DNA of 64,000 nt, taken from assembly GCA_032164245.1 (NCBI GenBank), contig JAVMKO010000001.1, forward strand, positions 62,664,892 to 62,728,891, read 5' to 3'. The DNA comes from Sternotherus odoratus. Taxonomy: Eukaryota > Chordata > Testudines > Kinosternidae. The first letter of the stretch is position 1; each line of letters begins with the position of its first letter. Shown here piece after piece: positions 51,650-61,130 of the stretch. The notes under the pieces were generated by a model. The model was not told the origin of the DNA. It was given only the letters and a program-made list of their open reading frames with translations, and ran no database searches. The translations under genes and the position numbers were made by a program.

Positions 51650-52712
51650 GCTACCAGTGTAAAAGCCCGTGGACACGGGCCAATGGAAACGGCTCGTGGC
51701 CCCCCCACACGCTAAGCTCTCTCGCCGCTCCCCCCCACTCCAATGCCCCCTCGCTCAGCTCCTTCCCCCCCATCCCCCCTCGCTCAGCTCCTTCCCCCCC
51801 CAACACCGCCCCTCGCTCAGCTCCCTCCCTCAGGTTCAAAATAATAAGTAAGAAGAAGAACCCCCCCCATCCCCCGAGCAGTCTGGCTTACCCACCCCCG
51901 CCTGGCTGCATGTGCTTGGCACTGAGCAATCCCGGGGAAGGGCTCGTGTAGGTGGTCCCTAGCGGACCTGGTTTGCTGCAATCCGCCCAACTTCAGCACC
52001 CAGCCAGCAGGGAGAGCGAGCGAAGGGGAGGGAGGCAGGGAGCGAGCGCACATGAGCCTTGCCACTCATGCTGGACCCAGCAGAGCCGCTGGAGTTTCCC
52101 CGCTTCTCCTCCCGTGGCATGAGTCACTCCCAGACCCGTGCCTCCGCTTCCTCCATGGGGAGCTGGCCCTGAGAAGGCTGGCGGAGAGCCCCAGGGAGTG
52201 GTCCGGAGGGGGATGCACTGGGAGAACCGGTGCTGTTGGCCCGAGGGCTCTAGGAATGAGGCTCCAACCAAACATGGGTGCTTGTGGGAAGGGAGACTCG
52301 ATCTGTTCTTAAATCACTTGACTCTGGGCAGGAGTGAGTAGGGGCTGTATGTGCCAGTGGGGCGCTGACCCCCTCACTGAGTCCAGCTGTGTTTTGTATG
52401 GAGAGCAGGGGCAGCTTGGGACAGGCGCCTCCTTTTCTGGTTCTGAAGTGGAAATAAATGTCATGGATAAATACAGAAGTGAATAGTATTAAATGGTACC
52501 TCAGCCACCTTGTGTCTCAGGGCTAAATACAGTGCGGGGGGGAGGGGAAGGTAGCTGGACCTGGACCGGGCCATCTCTATGGCCCGCAGCGGCGGACGTG
52601 CGGTGGCCATTTTGTGCCGCCGAACTACACCTCCCAGCATGGCGTTCGTCTGGGTCGTCTCTACTGCGCATGACGGCTTCACACACCTTCCTTAGACGAT
52701 TATTATATAGGA
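51650..52712 (+). repeat. GC-rich element with 5' hairpin and TATATAGGAT end
   Basis: It begins near CTACCAGTGTAAAAGCCCGT with the palindrome GCCCGTGGACACGGGC (51664-51679). It continues through C-rich repeats of the word CTCGCTCAGCTCC, and ends with GACGATTATTATATAGGAT. The last 200 bp contain promoter-like motifs. The architecture (start hairpin, TATATAG end) parallels 12697-13143, although the bodies differ. Overlapping frames on both strands are not credible genes. Confidence 0.45.
52600..52680 (+). promoter_or_regulatory. Promoter-like motif cluster (YY1, ZNF143, NRF1 type)
   Basis: GGCCATTTTGTGCC (YY1-like, 52605-52618) is followed by ACTACACCTCCCAGCATGG (52624-52642), close to the ZNF143 site ACTACAnnTCCCAGCATGC, and TACTGCGCATGACG (52662-52675), close to the NRF1 site. 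Such clusters mark CpG-island promoters. No supported gene starts here, so it may be promoter sequence carried by a repeat. It lies antisense to PPFIA2. Confidence 0.4.
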
Positions 52713-52738
52713 TGTTCTGAACTGGAAGATCTTTCTAC

Positions 52739-53138
52739 TAGGGCTGCCAAGCAATTACAAAAATTAATTGCACTTTTAATAGCACTTTTAATTGCAATGT
52801 TAAACAATATTAAAACACATTTATTTAAATACTTAGGGGGGGTTCTATATTTTCAAATATAGGGTCAGGGCTGGGGCTCTGGGATTCAGCCCTGCTCCGA
52901 GCTTCAGCACCTCAGGGGTGTGGCTCCTCTAGCCCCTGGCCTCCCACCCTCTGCCACCACCTCCGCAACTGGGCTTCTCCAACCCTACACCACACCTCCC
53001 ATGGAGCCGTGGACTGAGGTTTCAGCCCCCCTCCCAGCTTCCCTTCCTCCTCCAGGTATGCAATTAACACATTAAAAAATGTATGCATTTATTTTGCTTT
53101 CAGTTAAATGCAGGCGTTAGCCATGATTGAGAGCCCTA
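52739..53138. mobile_element. hAT-type non-autonomous element
   Basis: Termini TAGGGCTGCCAAGCAATT and (reverse complement) TAGGGCTCTCAATCATGG are inverted repeats. Eight-base flanks CTTTCTAC (52731-52738) and ATTTCTAC (53139-53146) match at seven positions. The interior has AT-rich ends and a C-rich centre (52865-53050). It adjoins the preceding repeat. Confidence 0.7.
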
Positions 53139-53491
53139 ATTTCTACTGTATCTTACGATAACGTAAGAAACAGAAAACACTTTGAAAAGGCCAAAGATGA
53201 GTATTTCATCCCAAGGAAGAAAACCACAGTAGGGTTGAACTTAAGAAACACTATGAGAAGGAATAGACATTTTGCCAGGGGGCTCTGGTTGAGTCAGTGA
53301 GCTGAGACCCTGCCTAAGTTTGTGTCTAAGTTTAAGGTTTCCATAGACTGGAATGTCAATGAGCGTACAGGCAGGAGTTCCTCCTTCCTGTTCTCTTAGC
53401 AGCATGTGAAGAATTTGGGTTAGAACTTGTTTCTGAAGTTCAGAGTATCAGGGCATTTTAAGAGGCTCTATTCTTCGAATGAGGAGGAGAT

Positions 53492-54250
53492 TGTCACAGT
53501 TTCAGGATATCTGCACCCGCCTGTATTCCTCCTCCATGGTGCATTGAGGGCACCCACTTAAGGTTTCTAGCTTCTAAGCGTTACCTCGCCTTAGTGGAGA
53601 CCCTCGTCTCTCCTCCTCCTGTCCAGGGTTTTAAGGCTGCACAGTCCGGAAAGCCAGTATGACTTAAGTCCAGAGGCCGTATTGCCAGCAGTTATAAGTT
53701 ACTTTTTCAGTAAGCACATTTTTTCTTAAGGTAAAAGCACTACAGAGAAACCATAATAAAAACAATACACAGATATAAAACACCATGCTAGACATACCAG
53801 GAGTCACCCATCAGTCTTATGGGGCCCTGGCAGGCCAAAGTCTTTCCAACCCTTCCGCGCAAGGGTTGCCCCCCTTGGACAGAAGATCCTGCCTGTTTAC
53901 TGGATCAGAAAGAAGACCCTGAGTCATTTTAAATACAGCCTCTTTATACAAAAAGCCCCTTCTTTGTCTCTTGAACTCTGGAAAATCCAGTTTGAACCAG
54001 TATATGCAAGCATCTCCAAGGGGTGGCACCTCTCTGGAAGAGGTTATAACCTGAGTTATTCATCTAAATCATCTCCTTCACCACCTGTTTTTACTTCCTG
54101 GAGGAACTGTAGCAGTTTCTCTGCCCTAGTACTGCAAACAATCCCTGGGCCACCATTCATATCCTTAATATAATATGGTCCATAAAGATACTGCATGGGG
54201 TTGCAATATCTGTCACAGAGGACAAAGACTTTTGAGAGCGAAAGCATCTG
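53492..54250 (-). repeat. Unclassified LTR-like repeat, minus orientation
   Basis: On the minus strand the block ends in ...CTGTGACA and contains AT-rich and GC-rich parts in the manner of an LTR or its flank. Two minus frames, 54056-54247 (containing YLYGPYYIKDMNGGPGIVC) and 53817-54029, may be coding remains. The part at 54065-54215 recurs inverted at 55180-55325. I found no target duplications, and the family is unknown. Confidence 0.35.
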
Positions 54251-54490
54251 GAGAGGCTAGGTAAGCCTGCCTGTGGCTGTATCAAATGTAGTGAGGGGGG
54301 TTGGGTTAAAACAAGGGGAGAGTGGTCTCACTTCAGATTTTGGATTGAACGTTTCCTCTTCTGAATGCCACACTATATCTTGGTTCTTGATATATTGTTA
54401 GTTTATTAGAATACTTTTGTTTGCTTAGTAGACAGTTTTTGCAGCATCATATTCTGAGAACAACAATAGGTTTGTATCAGATAATGAATT

Positions 54491-54721
54491 CTATTTTGTA
54501 GTAACATGCTCAAATATATCTGTAAACTTGCCTGAGGGTAGCTTATCGTATTGAATTAGAGACAGTGCCCTGGCCAGGAAAGGTGTTGACACTTCACTAA
54601 GTCCATCAAGACTGATCTGGAGCACCAACTTTGAGTGTCTCTCACCTACATGGAACAATAGTTTTTCTATGTCGAGGTCTGCAGGTGAGGTAAGCATGAC
54701 TGGGGTAGGGTGCAGTAGCAT
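54491..54721 (-). other. Unrecognised 76-codon frame near repeat remains
   Basis: Reads LTSPADLDIEKLLFHVGERH and then KLVLQISLDGL. It is in the same orientation as the preceding repeat and may be part of it. I do not recognise the family and would not call it a gene. Confidence 0.2.
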
Positions 54722-55129
54722 TCCAGTGAAGCACGTGGCTAGGAGACAGAGAGTTTACTTAAGGGCGTAGTGCTGCTCTGGGTGGGAGGGCTGACCATTC
54801 TCACATTTAGGGAGATCTTGCAGGAAGGTTAGAACAGGAGGGTCTGTGCCTACCCTGAAACACTGACAAATCTCAGAGTCACAGAAGGGGTGAGATCAAG
54901 GAAGGATGTTTCTCAGGTCTTTGGTTTTATTTTCAAAGATCTGTAACTCTTGAGTACTTCAAGAGTAAAGATTCTGTGGTTAAGAAATTCCTTTGATAAG
55001 CCTGGGCTCTTTGCTTTCCTGCCTAGAAGCTCAGAGTACCCAGAGCGTAGGTAGAGCTCTTGGGAGGCATGTATATGTGACAGGGGGAAGAGGGGCAGTG
55101 GCTCAGGATGTCTCAGATACTAATTTTGG

Positions 55130-55460
55130 GATACAGGGGAGTTGGGTGGTGGCACTCCACATCCCAAGGAAGGGATGTGGAGTTCCATCTTTATGGACCA
55201 TATTGTATTAAGTGTATGAGTGGTGGCCCAGGGATTATATGCAGTGCCAGAGTGGAGGAAGTGCTACAGCTCCTCCAGGCAGTAAGAACAGTGGGTGAGA
55301 GAGGTGATTTAGATGAAACAAACAAGCGACATGAGCCTGCCCTGTACTCCTAAAACTAGAAACGGTGACTAGACTCTACCTGGGCCCAGTAGTCTAGGAA
55401 GCACATGGGTCCACTTGCAAAAGAATGGTGAAACCGTATGGGACCAGGCCAGTTTGTGAC
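55130..55460 (+). repeat. Second, inverted copy of the unclassified repeat
   Basis: The plus strand reads ATCTTTATGGACCATATTGT, GGTGGCCCAGGGATTAT and GAGGTGATTTAGATGAA, which match the reverse complement of 54065-54215. The encoded HLYGPYCIKCMSGGPGIIC echoes YLYGPYYIKDMNGGPGIVC, so the similarity extends to the protein level, with conservative changes. It continues to CAGTTTGTGACACAC near 55460. Confidence 0.55.
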
Positions 55461-55795
55461 ACACATTATTAATTCAACAAAGAACTCTCGACACTGATTG
55501 TTCTTGCAAATACCAACTTGACTTTGCAGTGCTGACATAAAAAAAAATATTAAAACTGAAAGTTCAGTTAATATGGGTGCTGAGATGATGGACAGGAAAT
55601 AAATATGCAACAAATGCCATTTTTACAAAGTCACTTATAATAGATGCACAATAGTGATAAATGCACTTTGATGTTTAGCTTTATGAGATTTAAAGTTTCT
55701 GTAATTCTAATGTAGATTCATCAGGGCCAGACCTGTGTTTATTTGCACAGTTGCAGGTATCTCAAAAATTCTTAAATGTCTGTCTCTGACTTGCA

Positions 55796-55892
55796 GTGTA
55801 GTTGTAGTTGTGTTGGTAACACAATATTAGAGAGAGAATATGGTTTAAAAGTTCCATTGGTCCAATAAAAGATATTATCTCACCCACCTTGT
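55796..55892. repeat. Short Penelope/LINE-like terminal fragment
   Basis: TGTAGTTGTGTTGGTAACAC and CCAATAAAAGATATTATCTC plus ACCCACCTTG are words of a common reptilian 3' terminus, here in two opposing pieces. The class is uncertain. Confidence 0.4.
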
Positions 55893-56940
55893 GCTCTGAC
55901 TTGATTGTCAAGTTGTTTCATTCTTCTTTCCATAGCCTTGGTTTGGATGAGTACATTAATTTATCTGCATTTACTATATAGTGTATATTTTTCCTATCTC
56001 TTAGGTCTTCATCTTCTATGTCAAACTGCTTCTGCATTCCATAACATATTGGTTAGCTTATTAATTTTAGCTGCCAGGATTTAGATATACCCTCTACAAT
56101 GTCATCATGTTCTGTAACCTTTATTCACTGGTACTGGTTGCCCTAATAAATCTCTTGTTGATTTCTCTTCACCTAGCACCTACAGGAACAGATTGTCTGT
56201 AAATTTCATGGTTTGCAAAAGTGGTGTCAGTGTCAGAACTGGATCTAGTACCTTCTATGCCCTGAAGCTGGCATTTCTCAATCCTTTAGCAAATGCGTAT
56301 TAATGACCATTAGCTTTTCTTGGATGATTCTTTCCAAGAAACTTCTTAACATCTAATCCACCATATGCATCAGCACACAGCATTTGTAATGGATATAAAT
56401 ATATATGCACCTAGCTACATATTACCGATATGCTAATATTTAAAATTAGCACTAATTATTCAAGAGCTACAGTATTTTAGATCTAAAAGGATGATTTCTT
56501 TACATGTTTTCAAACCTGATTACAATACAAACCAATGTACACTACCAGTCAAATTCTGCCTTCGAGTAATGTGGAGAATGTGGCCCTCAAGTTTTACAGG
56601 ACTGTACAATCCTGGCCTAGCTGAAGTCAACAGAAAAACTTCCATCAACTTCACGGGGTCACAATATCAGATTGAAGTGTATTAAGCACATTATGATCAA
56701 AATTATAGTGGCTTGTTGCCTTCATATAAAATATATCACACTTTCTTGTAGAAGAATTCTAGCAAACTTATCTTTTTATACAATATAAAGAAGTTCTTAC
56801 AAACTTGATATTCTTGTGTCAGGATCATGATTATTATTAATGCAAATTAGCAGGTGTAGGCACACAGTTGTATTCCTTCTGCTTCATGAAAATTTAGTGC
56901 TAAAAGCATACACTCATAAAAAAGTCTACTGTATACTTAC
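55893..56940. other. Intronic sequence, nothing recognised
   Basis: AT-rich intron up to the donor of the first exon; no supported features. Confidence 0.4.
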
Positions 56941-57042
56941 TCTTGTGTTGTTCCTTTCAGCCTTCAGTTCTGAAATCTCTTCTTCTTTTTCAAGCAGTTG
57001 CTCCCTACACACATTTAACTCTTTTGTCAGTGCAGCAAATTC
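56941..57042 (-). CDS. PPFIA2: Liprin-alpha-2 coiled-coil exon (first in window)
   Basis: The 102-bp exon encodes 34 residues, [20 protein letters not shown] followed by [14 protein letters not shown]. The acceptor is TTTTTATAG| and the donor AGA|GTAAGT, close to consensus. It forms the start of the liprin-alpha-2 coiled coil at roughly residue 100 of about 1,250. The Glu/Lys/Leu pattern gives clear heptads. I recall Ala rather than Val after ELN in mammalian PPFIA2, so ELNVC may be a lineage difference. A plus-strand reading frame over the same bases is only a shadow. Phase 0 on both sides. Confidence 0.93.
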
Positions 57043-58085
57043 CTATAAAAAGGAAATAAATATAAAGATTTTAAATGTACATTTTGGAATGTGTCCCAAA
57101 ATTAATCTGCATTGTAGAATTTAGGATTTAATGTTTAAATATTTATTTTTAAAGTCCAGAAAGGCAGCAGTTTAAAGTTAAAATAGCATAGATAAGAATT
57201 ATCATGTATAATATCATGCATTTGTGGTTACTGGTACATAATTCATAACTAAGTGTAACAAAAGGATTCTAGAAAGTTATGGGGTCAAAGTCAGATTCAG
57301 AGTTTGGCCAGTTGAAATAACTGAGGTTCTGGCCTATAGTCTAGCAAATTATTTCTGAACATGTCAAACAATTTTGATTAGAGAACGGGAGACAAATTAA
57401 CTGCAATACCATAATCAGTAACAACAATAAGCTGCTTCAATAGTACTGTCCATCCAATGATCACAAAAAGCTCTACACCATTAGCATTTTAAGGTACCAA
57501 TCCAAAAATCATCCTATTCAGAACAGCAATTAAGCATGTATTTAACTTTAAGCACCTGCTAAAATCCCATTGAATTAAGAGGACTTCAGCAGGTGCTTTA
57601 AATTAAGCAGGTGATTAAAAGTGGACATAAAAAGTAATGAACTTCAGTGTACACTTCAGTGCTTTCCAGAATCAGGGCCTAAGGCGCATAACTTTCCTGT
57701 GAGATTGGTAATATTCTATTTCTGATTAGGTTTTAACTGATTTTTTTTTATTAAAAAAAAAACATTAAAAAATTACCACAAAGACACTTTTTCTACGGAA
57801 GCCTTGGACATGGCTAATGAAACGCACCTGTTGAGAACACTGAGACATATTTAAAATTACAACTTCCAAAAAGTGAAACTAGCAATATCTTTTTACCTTC
57901 AGACCCAAAATTAACAACTAAAACAGGGGTGCTGGAACAATTTTTCTAGTGGAGGTCTTCATAGCCACTAAGCCAAACTGTAAACCCTGTATATAATGGA
58001 AACCACTTCAAGTTGGGGGCTGCTGCAGTGCCCCTAGCTCTAGCACTTATGAACTAAAACATAAAAAGTGATGAGTCCTAGAGTT
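57043..58085. other. Intronic sequence, nothing recognised
   Basis: I looked for the preceding liprin exon (the part before EFAALTK) and did not find it. No nameable repeats. Confidence 0.4.
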
Positions 58086-58200
58086 TATGGCTAGAAGGAA
58101 CCCCTAGATCACCTAGTCTGACCTCCTGTATACCACAGGCCACCCAAGCACTAAATTCAATTTCACTCTCCCTCATATACTATTTTATAATCCCCCCCAA
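58086..58200 (-). mobile_element. CR1 3' fragment, antisense
   Basis: GGCTAGAAGGAACCCCTAGA, TCACCTAGTCTGACCTCCTG and ACACAGGCC-like words are the complement of a CR1 3' end; short and diverged. Confidence 0.6.
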
Positions 58201-58406
58201 ATCCCTCCTCTGAAGATAATCAGGAAGGCCTATCCCTCAGACCACGCTGGGCATGCTCCAACTGCTCTGCTAGCATAAAGGAGGGCAGCTCAGCTCAATC
58301 TGGGCTGGCCACTGAGGAGGAAGCACCATGCTGGAGGCTCCAGCCCAGGAGCTGCTACAGCCCCTGGCTGCAGGAACCAGAGAGCCCATGGACCAGTCTA
58401 TAGACC

Positions 58407-58796
58407 TGCACAGAGCCAAATGCACTGGTGCGGCATATTCTGCATGAGGGAGAGGGTACAGGGTACAGAGGGTACTGTTGGTGGGTGGAAGTCATCAGGG
58501 CCGTCCTTATGATTCATGTGGCCCTACGCAATATTACTAAACTTGTACCCCATCTTGAATTGGGGCACAGTTGCCACCCCCCATGCATGGGTCCCCCCAG
58601 AAGAATCCTCTCCATTGCTGACACACTGAGCTTTGCATGCAGTAGATGCTGTGGCAGCCTGGGGGAAGGACAAGGCAGCAAAGGATATTGAGCCGCTTGG
58701 TCCACCTCATGGTGGTAGAGAGTCACAGTTCCCTGTACCCTCTGTACCCTCTCCCTCACGCAGAATATGCCGTACCAGTGCATTTGGCTCTGTGCA
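58407..58796. repeat. 55-bp inverted repeat spanning a hAT boundary
   Basis: Arms 58407-58461 and 58742-58796 are reverse complements with two mismatches, starting TGCACAGAGCCAAATGCACT. One arm lies outside and the other inside the neighbouring hAT-like element. Confidence 0.85.
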
Positions 58797-58936
58797 TATG
58801 GCTCCTGCCTAAGGAGACTACAGCACACGCTGGGTGTGTGGGAGTCAACCCGCTTTTCCTGCTGTCCCAGTGGTGTCCCAAATTTTGGGTTTCCCTACGC
58901 AGCCGAGTATGCTGTGTATATGTAAAGCCGGCACAG
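58496..58936. mobile_element. hAT-like non-autonomous element
   Basis: Left end CAGGGCCGTCCTTA and right end (reverse complement) CTGTGCCGGCTTTA are imperfect inverted repeats. The 8-bp flanks GAAGTCAT (58488-58495) and GGAGTCAG (58937-58944) match at six positions. It contains GTGGCCCTACGCAATATT at the left and TTTCCCTACGCAGCCGAG at the right, familiar from turtle hAT repeats. No transposase. Confidence 0.55.
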
Positions 58937-58944
58937 GGAGTCAG

Positions 58945-59687
58945 AGTTCCAGGGAGCTACCAGGGCCAGGGAACCTGGGGACCCCAATGATATATGGACT
59001 ACAGTTTCACTACACGGTAGGAAGTGGCCCAGGGAGGCAGAGTGAATGTTATCTCCCACCCATGTAAGGCAGTGTGTTGCGGTAAGATCCGCACTGTTTG
59101 GGTGCCAAATACACTGACAAGGCTCTGGGCTGGGACCCGGTGGCGTTGGGTGGGTCTGGGTTCCCTACCCTAGCCACCACTTCCCACTTTGATGTTTGCC
59201 CCTGTATCTGTACAATGGGCCATACAGCCCTGAATGCCAAAGGCAGCCATATTGTCTCTGGCCATTAGTCCATTCAAAGCTGAACCCCAAGGGCAGCCAT
59301 ATTGACTGACCCACAGGCCATACTGCTGTCAGTCTAAGAACCGTCTGGTAGATGGCAACTGCAGTGGTATCACAACTCTGATCCCCCATCTCTCCCCACA
59401 GAGAGACGGGATGTGGGTACTCCATGACAGGAGCCGTTCATATAATACCATTTTCTAAAAATTCTCAAAGAATAACAGTCTAATAGATGAGTCTCCAGTT
59501 GTATTCTGACAAAAGTCCCATTGAACTCTCTGGGGTTAAACATTAGTTTGTTTTTCTAAATTCTTGAAACCATGAGTAAAATCCTGGCCCCACTGAAGTC
59601 AAAGGAAGTTTTGCCATTTTGCCTTCAGTAGGGCCAGAATTTCATGCTTTATTTTGCATTAGGCATTAGCATACCTTACATTGCATA
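58945..59687. other. Unclassified moderately GC-rich sequence
   Basis: Contains short direct words (GGCAGCCATATTG at 59242 and 59292) but no recognisable family or gene. Confidence 0.35.
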
Positions 59688-59887
59688 CTGCATCAAATAG
59701 TTGTGTTTGTCTAGTGTAGTGGAAGTTGACTGAAAAGAGACTGCATATCTCTTGTACACAGTAAAGCACAAGATCCAGGGTCAAATGCTGCATCAAATAG
59801 TTGTGTTTGTCTAGTGTAGTGGAAGTTGACTGAAAAGAGACTGCATATCTCTTGTACACAGTAAATCACAAGATAGAGGGTCAAATG
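59688..59887. repeat. Tandem duplication, two 100-bp units
   Basis: Units 59688-59787 and 59788-59887 both start CTGCATCAAATAGTTGTG and end GGGTCAAATG. I count three mismatches, all near the unit end. The reading frame across them is a duplication artefact. Confidence 0.95.
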
Positions 59888-60816
59888 CCTCTATTATCTG
59901 AAATGTGTGATTCTCACAAAAACTGTACATCTGGAGAGCAGCACTGCTATTATCAAAATGAAGATGCTATTTTTTTAATTACATAATTATTTAAAATACA
60001 GTTTTTGAAGTGAAATTTTAAGAACCATCATTGTTTCCTGAAATGTCCCAGAAATTGTCACAATTGAACTGAAGTCATACTTAATTGCTCAAAAGAGGAA
60101 ACAGAAGATTGGGAGTAAACACATCCATCTGGTGTAGCTTATTTGCCTCCAACTTTAAGTTGAAACCAAATAAAATTCAAGTGAAAACTTGGCTGTGAAC
60201 AGGCTCATAAGGGTCTTTGCCTGGTTTATATCTCAGATGCCCCCCACAGCACTGCTGAGAGTGGCTTTAATGCAAACCACAATGACTTCAAGACTTAATA
60301 CTTCAGATGCCATCGGTCAAGCACTGAAAGGGTGGTTCACTATGTTTTAATTACATGTTTAAGTAACTTATGGCATATTTTGTTTGTTTGAAGTTTTTAT
60401 CCCTGAACATGGATTTATGCTGCTGTGGTTAAGGAAAGGAAAGCTTTGACACTCTCAATGAATTTCAGTTTAGAAAATAGTATTTGATCAAAGTAATTGT
60501 TTTAATGATGTTCTCTGAAATAATTCTCTGTTCCTTTGATTTCATATACAAGTTCTCAAGCTCTTAGGCCACAAAAAAAAATAAATTATAACTTCAAAAG
60601 GAAACTTAATAACGTTGGTCAAAAAAAATCTAGACATGAAAAAAACCAAGAAAATCCTAGTTCTGCTCTAGAAAGTGATTTTTGTGATTACTGCCACTAA
60701 TTGGCTGTGAATTGTGCACACAGCTATGCTATGCTAAACTTTCTGTTATTTTCCTTACCTCTTCTCCCTCATCCCACCTCCACTGTTTTTTTCATCTATG
60801 TGTTACAACTTGTCTT
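59888..60816. other. Intronic sequence, nothing recognised
   Basis: AT-rich, no supported features. Confidence 0.4.
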
Positions 60817-60819
60817 TTA

Positions 60820-61127
60820 GGGCTAGTCTACACTGGCAATGCTAAAGGGCTGGCACGGAGGTGCTTTAACGTGGCTTGTGTGGTCGTGGCAGAGCGCTGG
60901 GAGAGAGGGGGTTTTTTTTTTTTCTTCTTTTTTTTTTTTTTTTTTTTAAGAGTGCTAGGAAAAACCACCTCCATGAGGGGCATAGCTACCAATGCCAGGA
61001 ACACGGCTCCCAGCACTGGTGCACTGTCTACACTGGCGCTTTACAGCACTGAAACTTGTTACACTTAGGGGGGCGTTTTTCACACCCCTGAGCGAGAAAG
61101 CTGTACATTGCTAGTGTAGACAAGCCC
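60820..61127. mobile_element. PIF/Harbinger-like MITE
   Basis: Left GGGCTAGTCTACACTGGCAA and right (reverse complement) GGGCTTGTCTACACTAGCAA are inverted terminal repeats. TTA target duplications lie at 60817-60819 and 61128-61130. A T-rich run (about 60910-60948) interrupts it. There is no transposase. It is distinct from, but built like, the element at 10084-10349. Confidence 0.85.
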
Positions 61128-61130
61128 TTA

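Noticed and set aside
56840..57124. Plus-strand 94-codon frame
   Set aside because: It is antisense to the liprin-alpha-2 exon at 56941-57042 and runs through its splice sites.
59659..59859. 66-codon minus frame with an internal peptide repeat
   Set aside because: The repeat comes from the 100-bp tandem DNA duplication; the frame has no other support.
59688..59887. CRISPR-like direct repeat
   Set aside because: Only two adjacent 100-bp units without spacers, in a vertebrate intron; it is a simple tandem duplication.
60712..61068. 118-codon plus-strand frame with a long Phe run
   Set aside because: The Phe run is a T homopolymer inside a Harbinger-like MITE; no domain is present.
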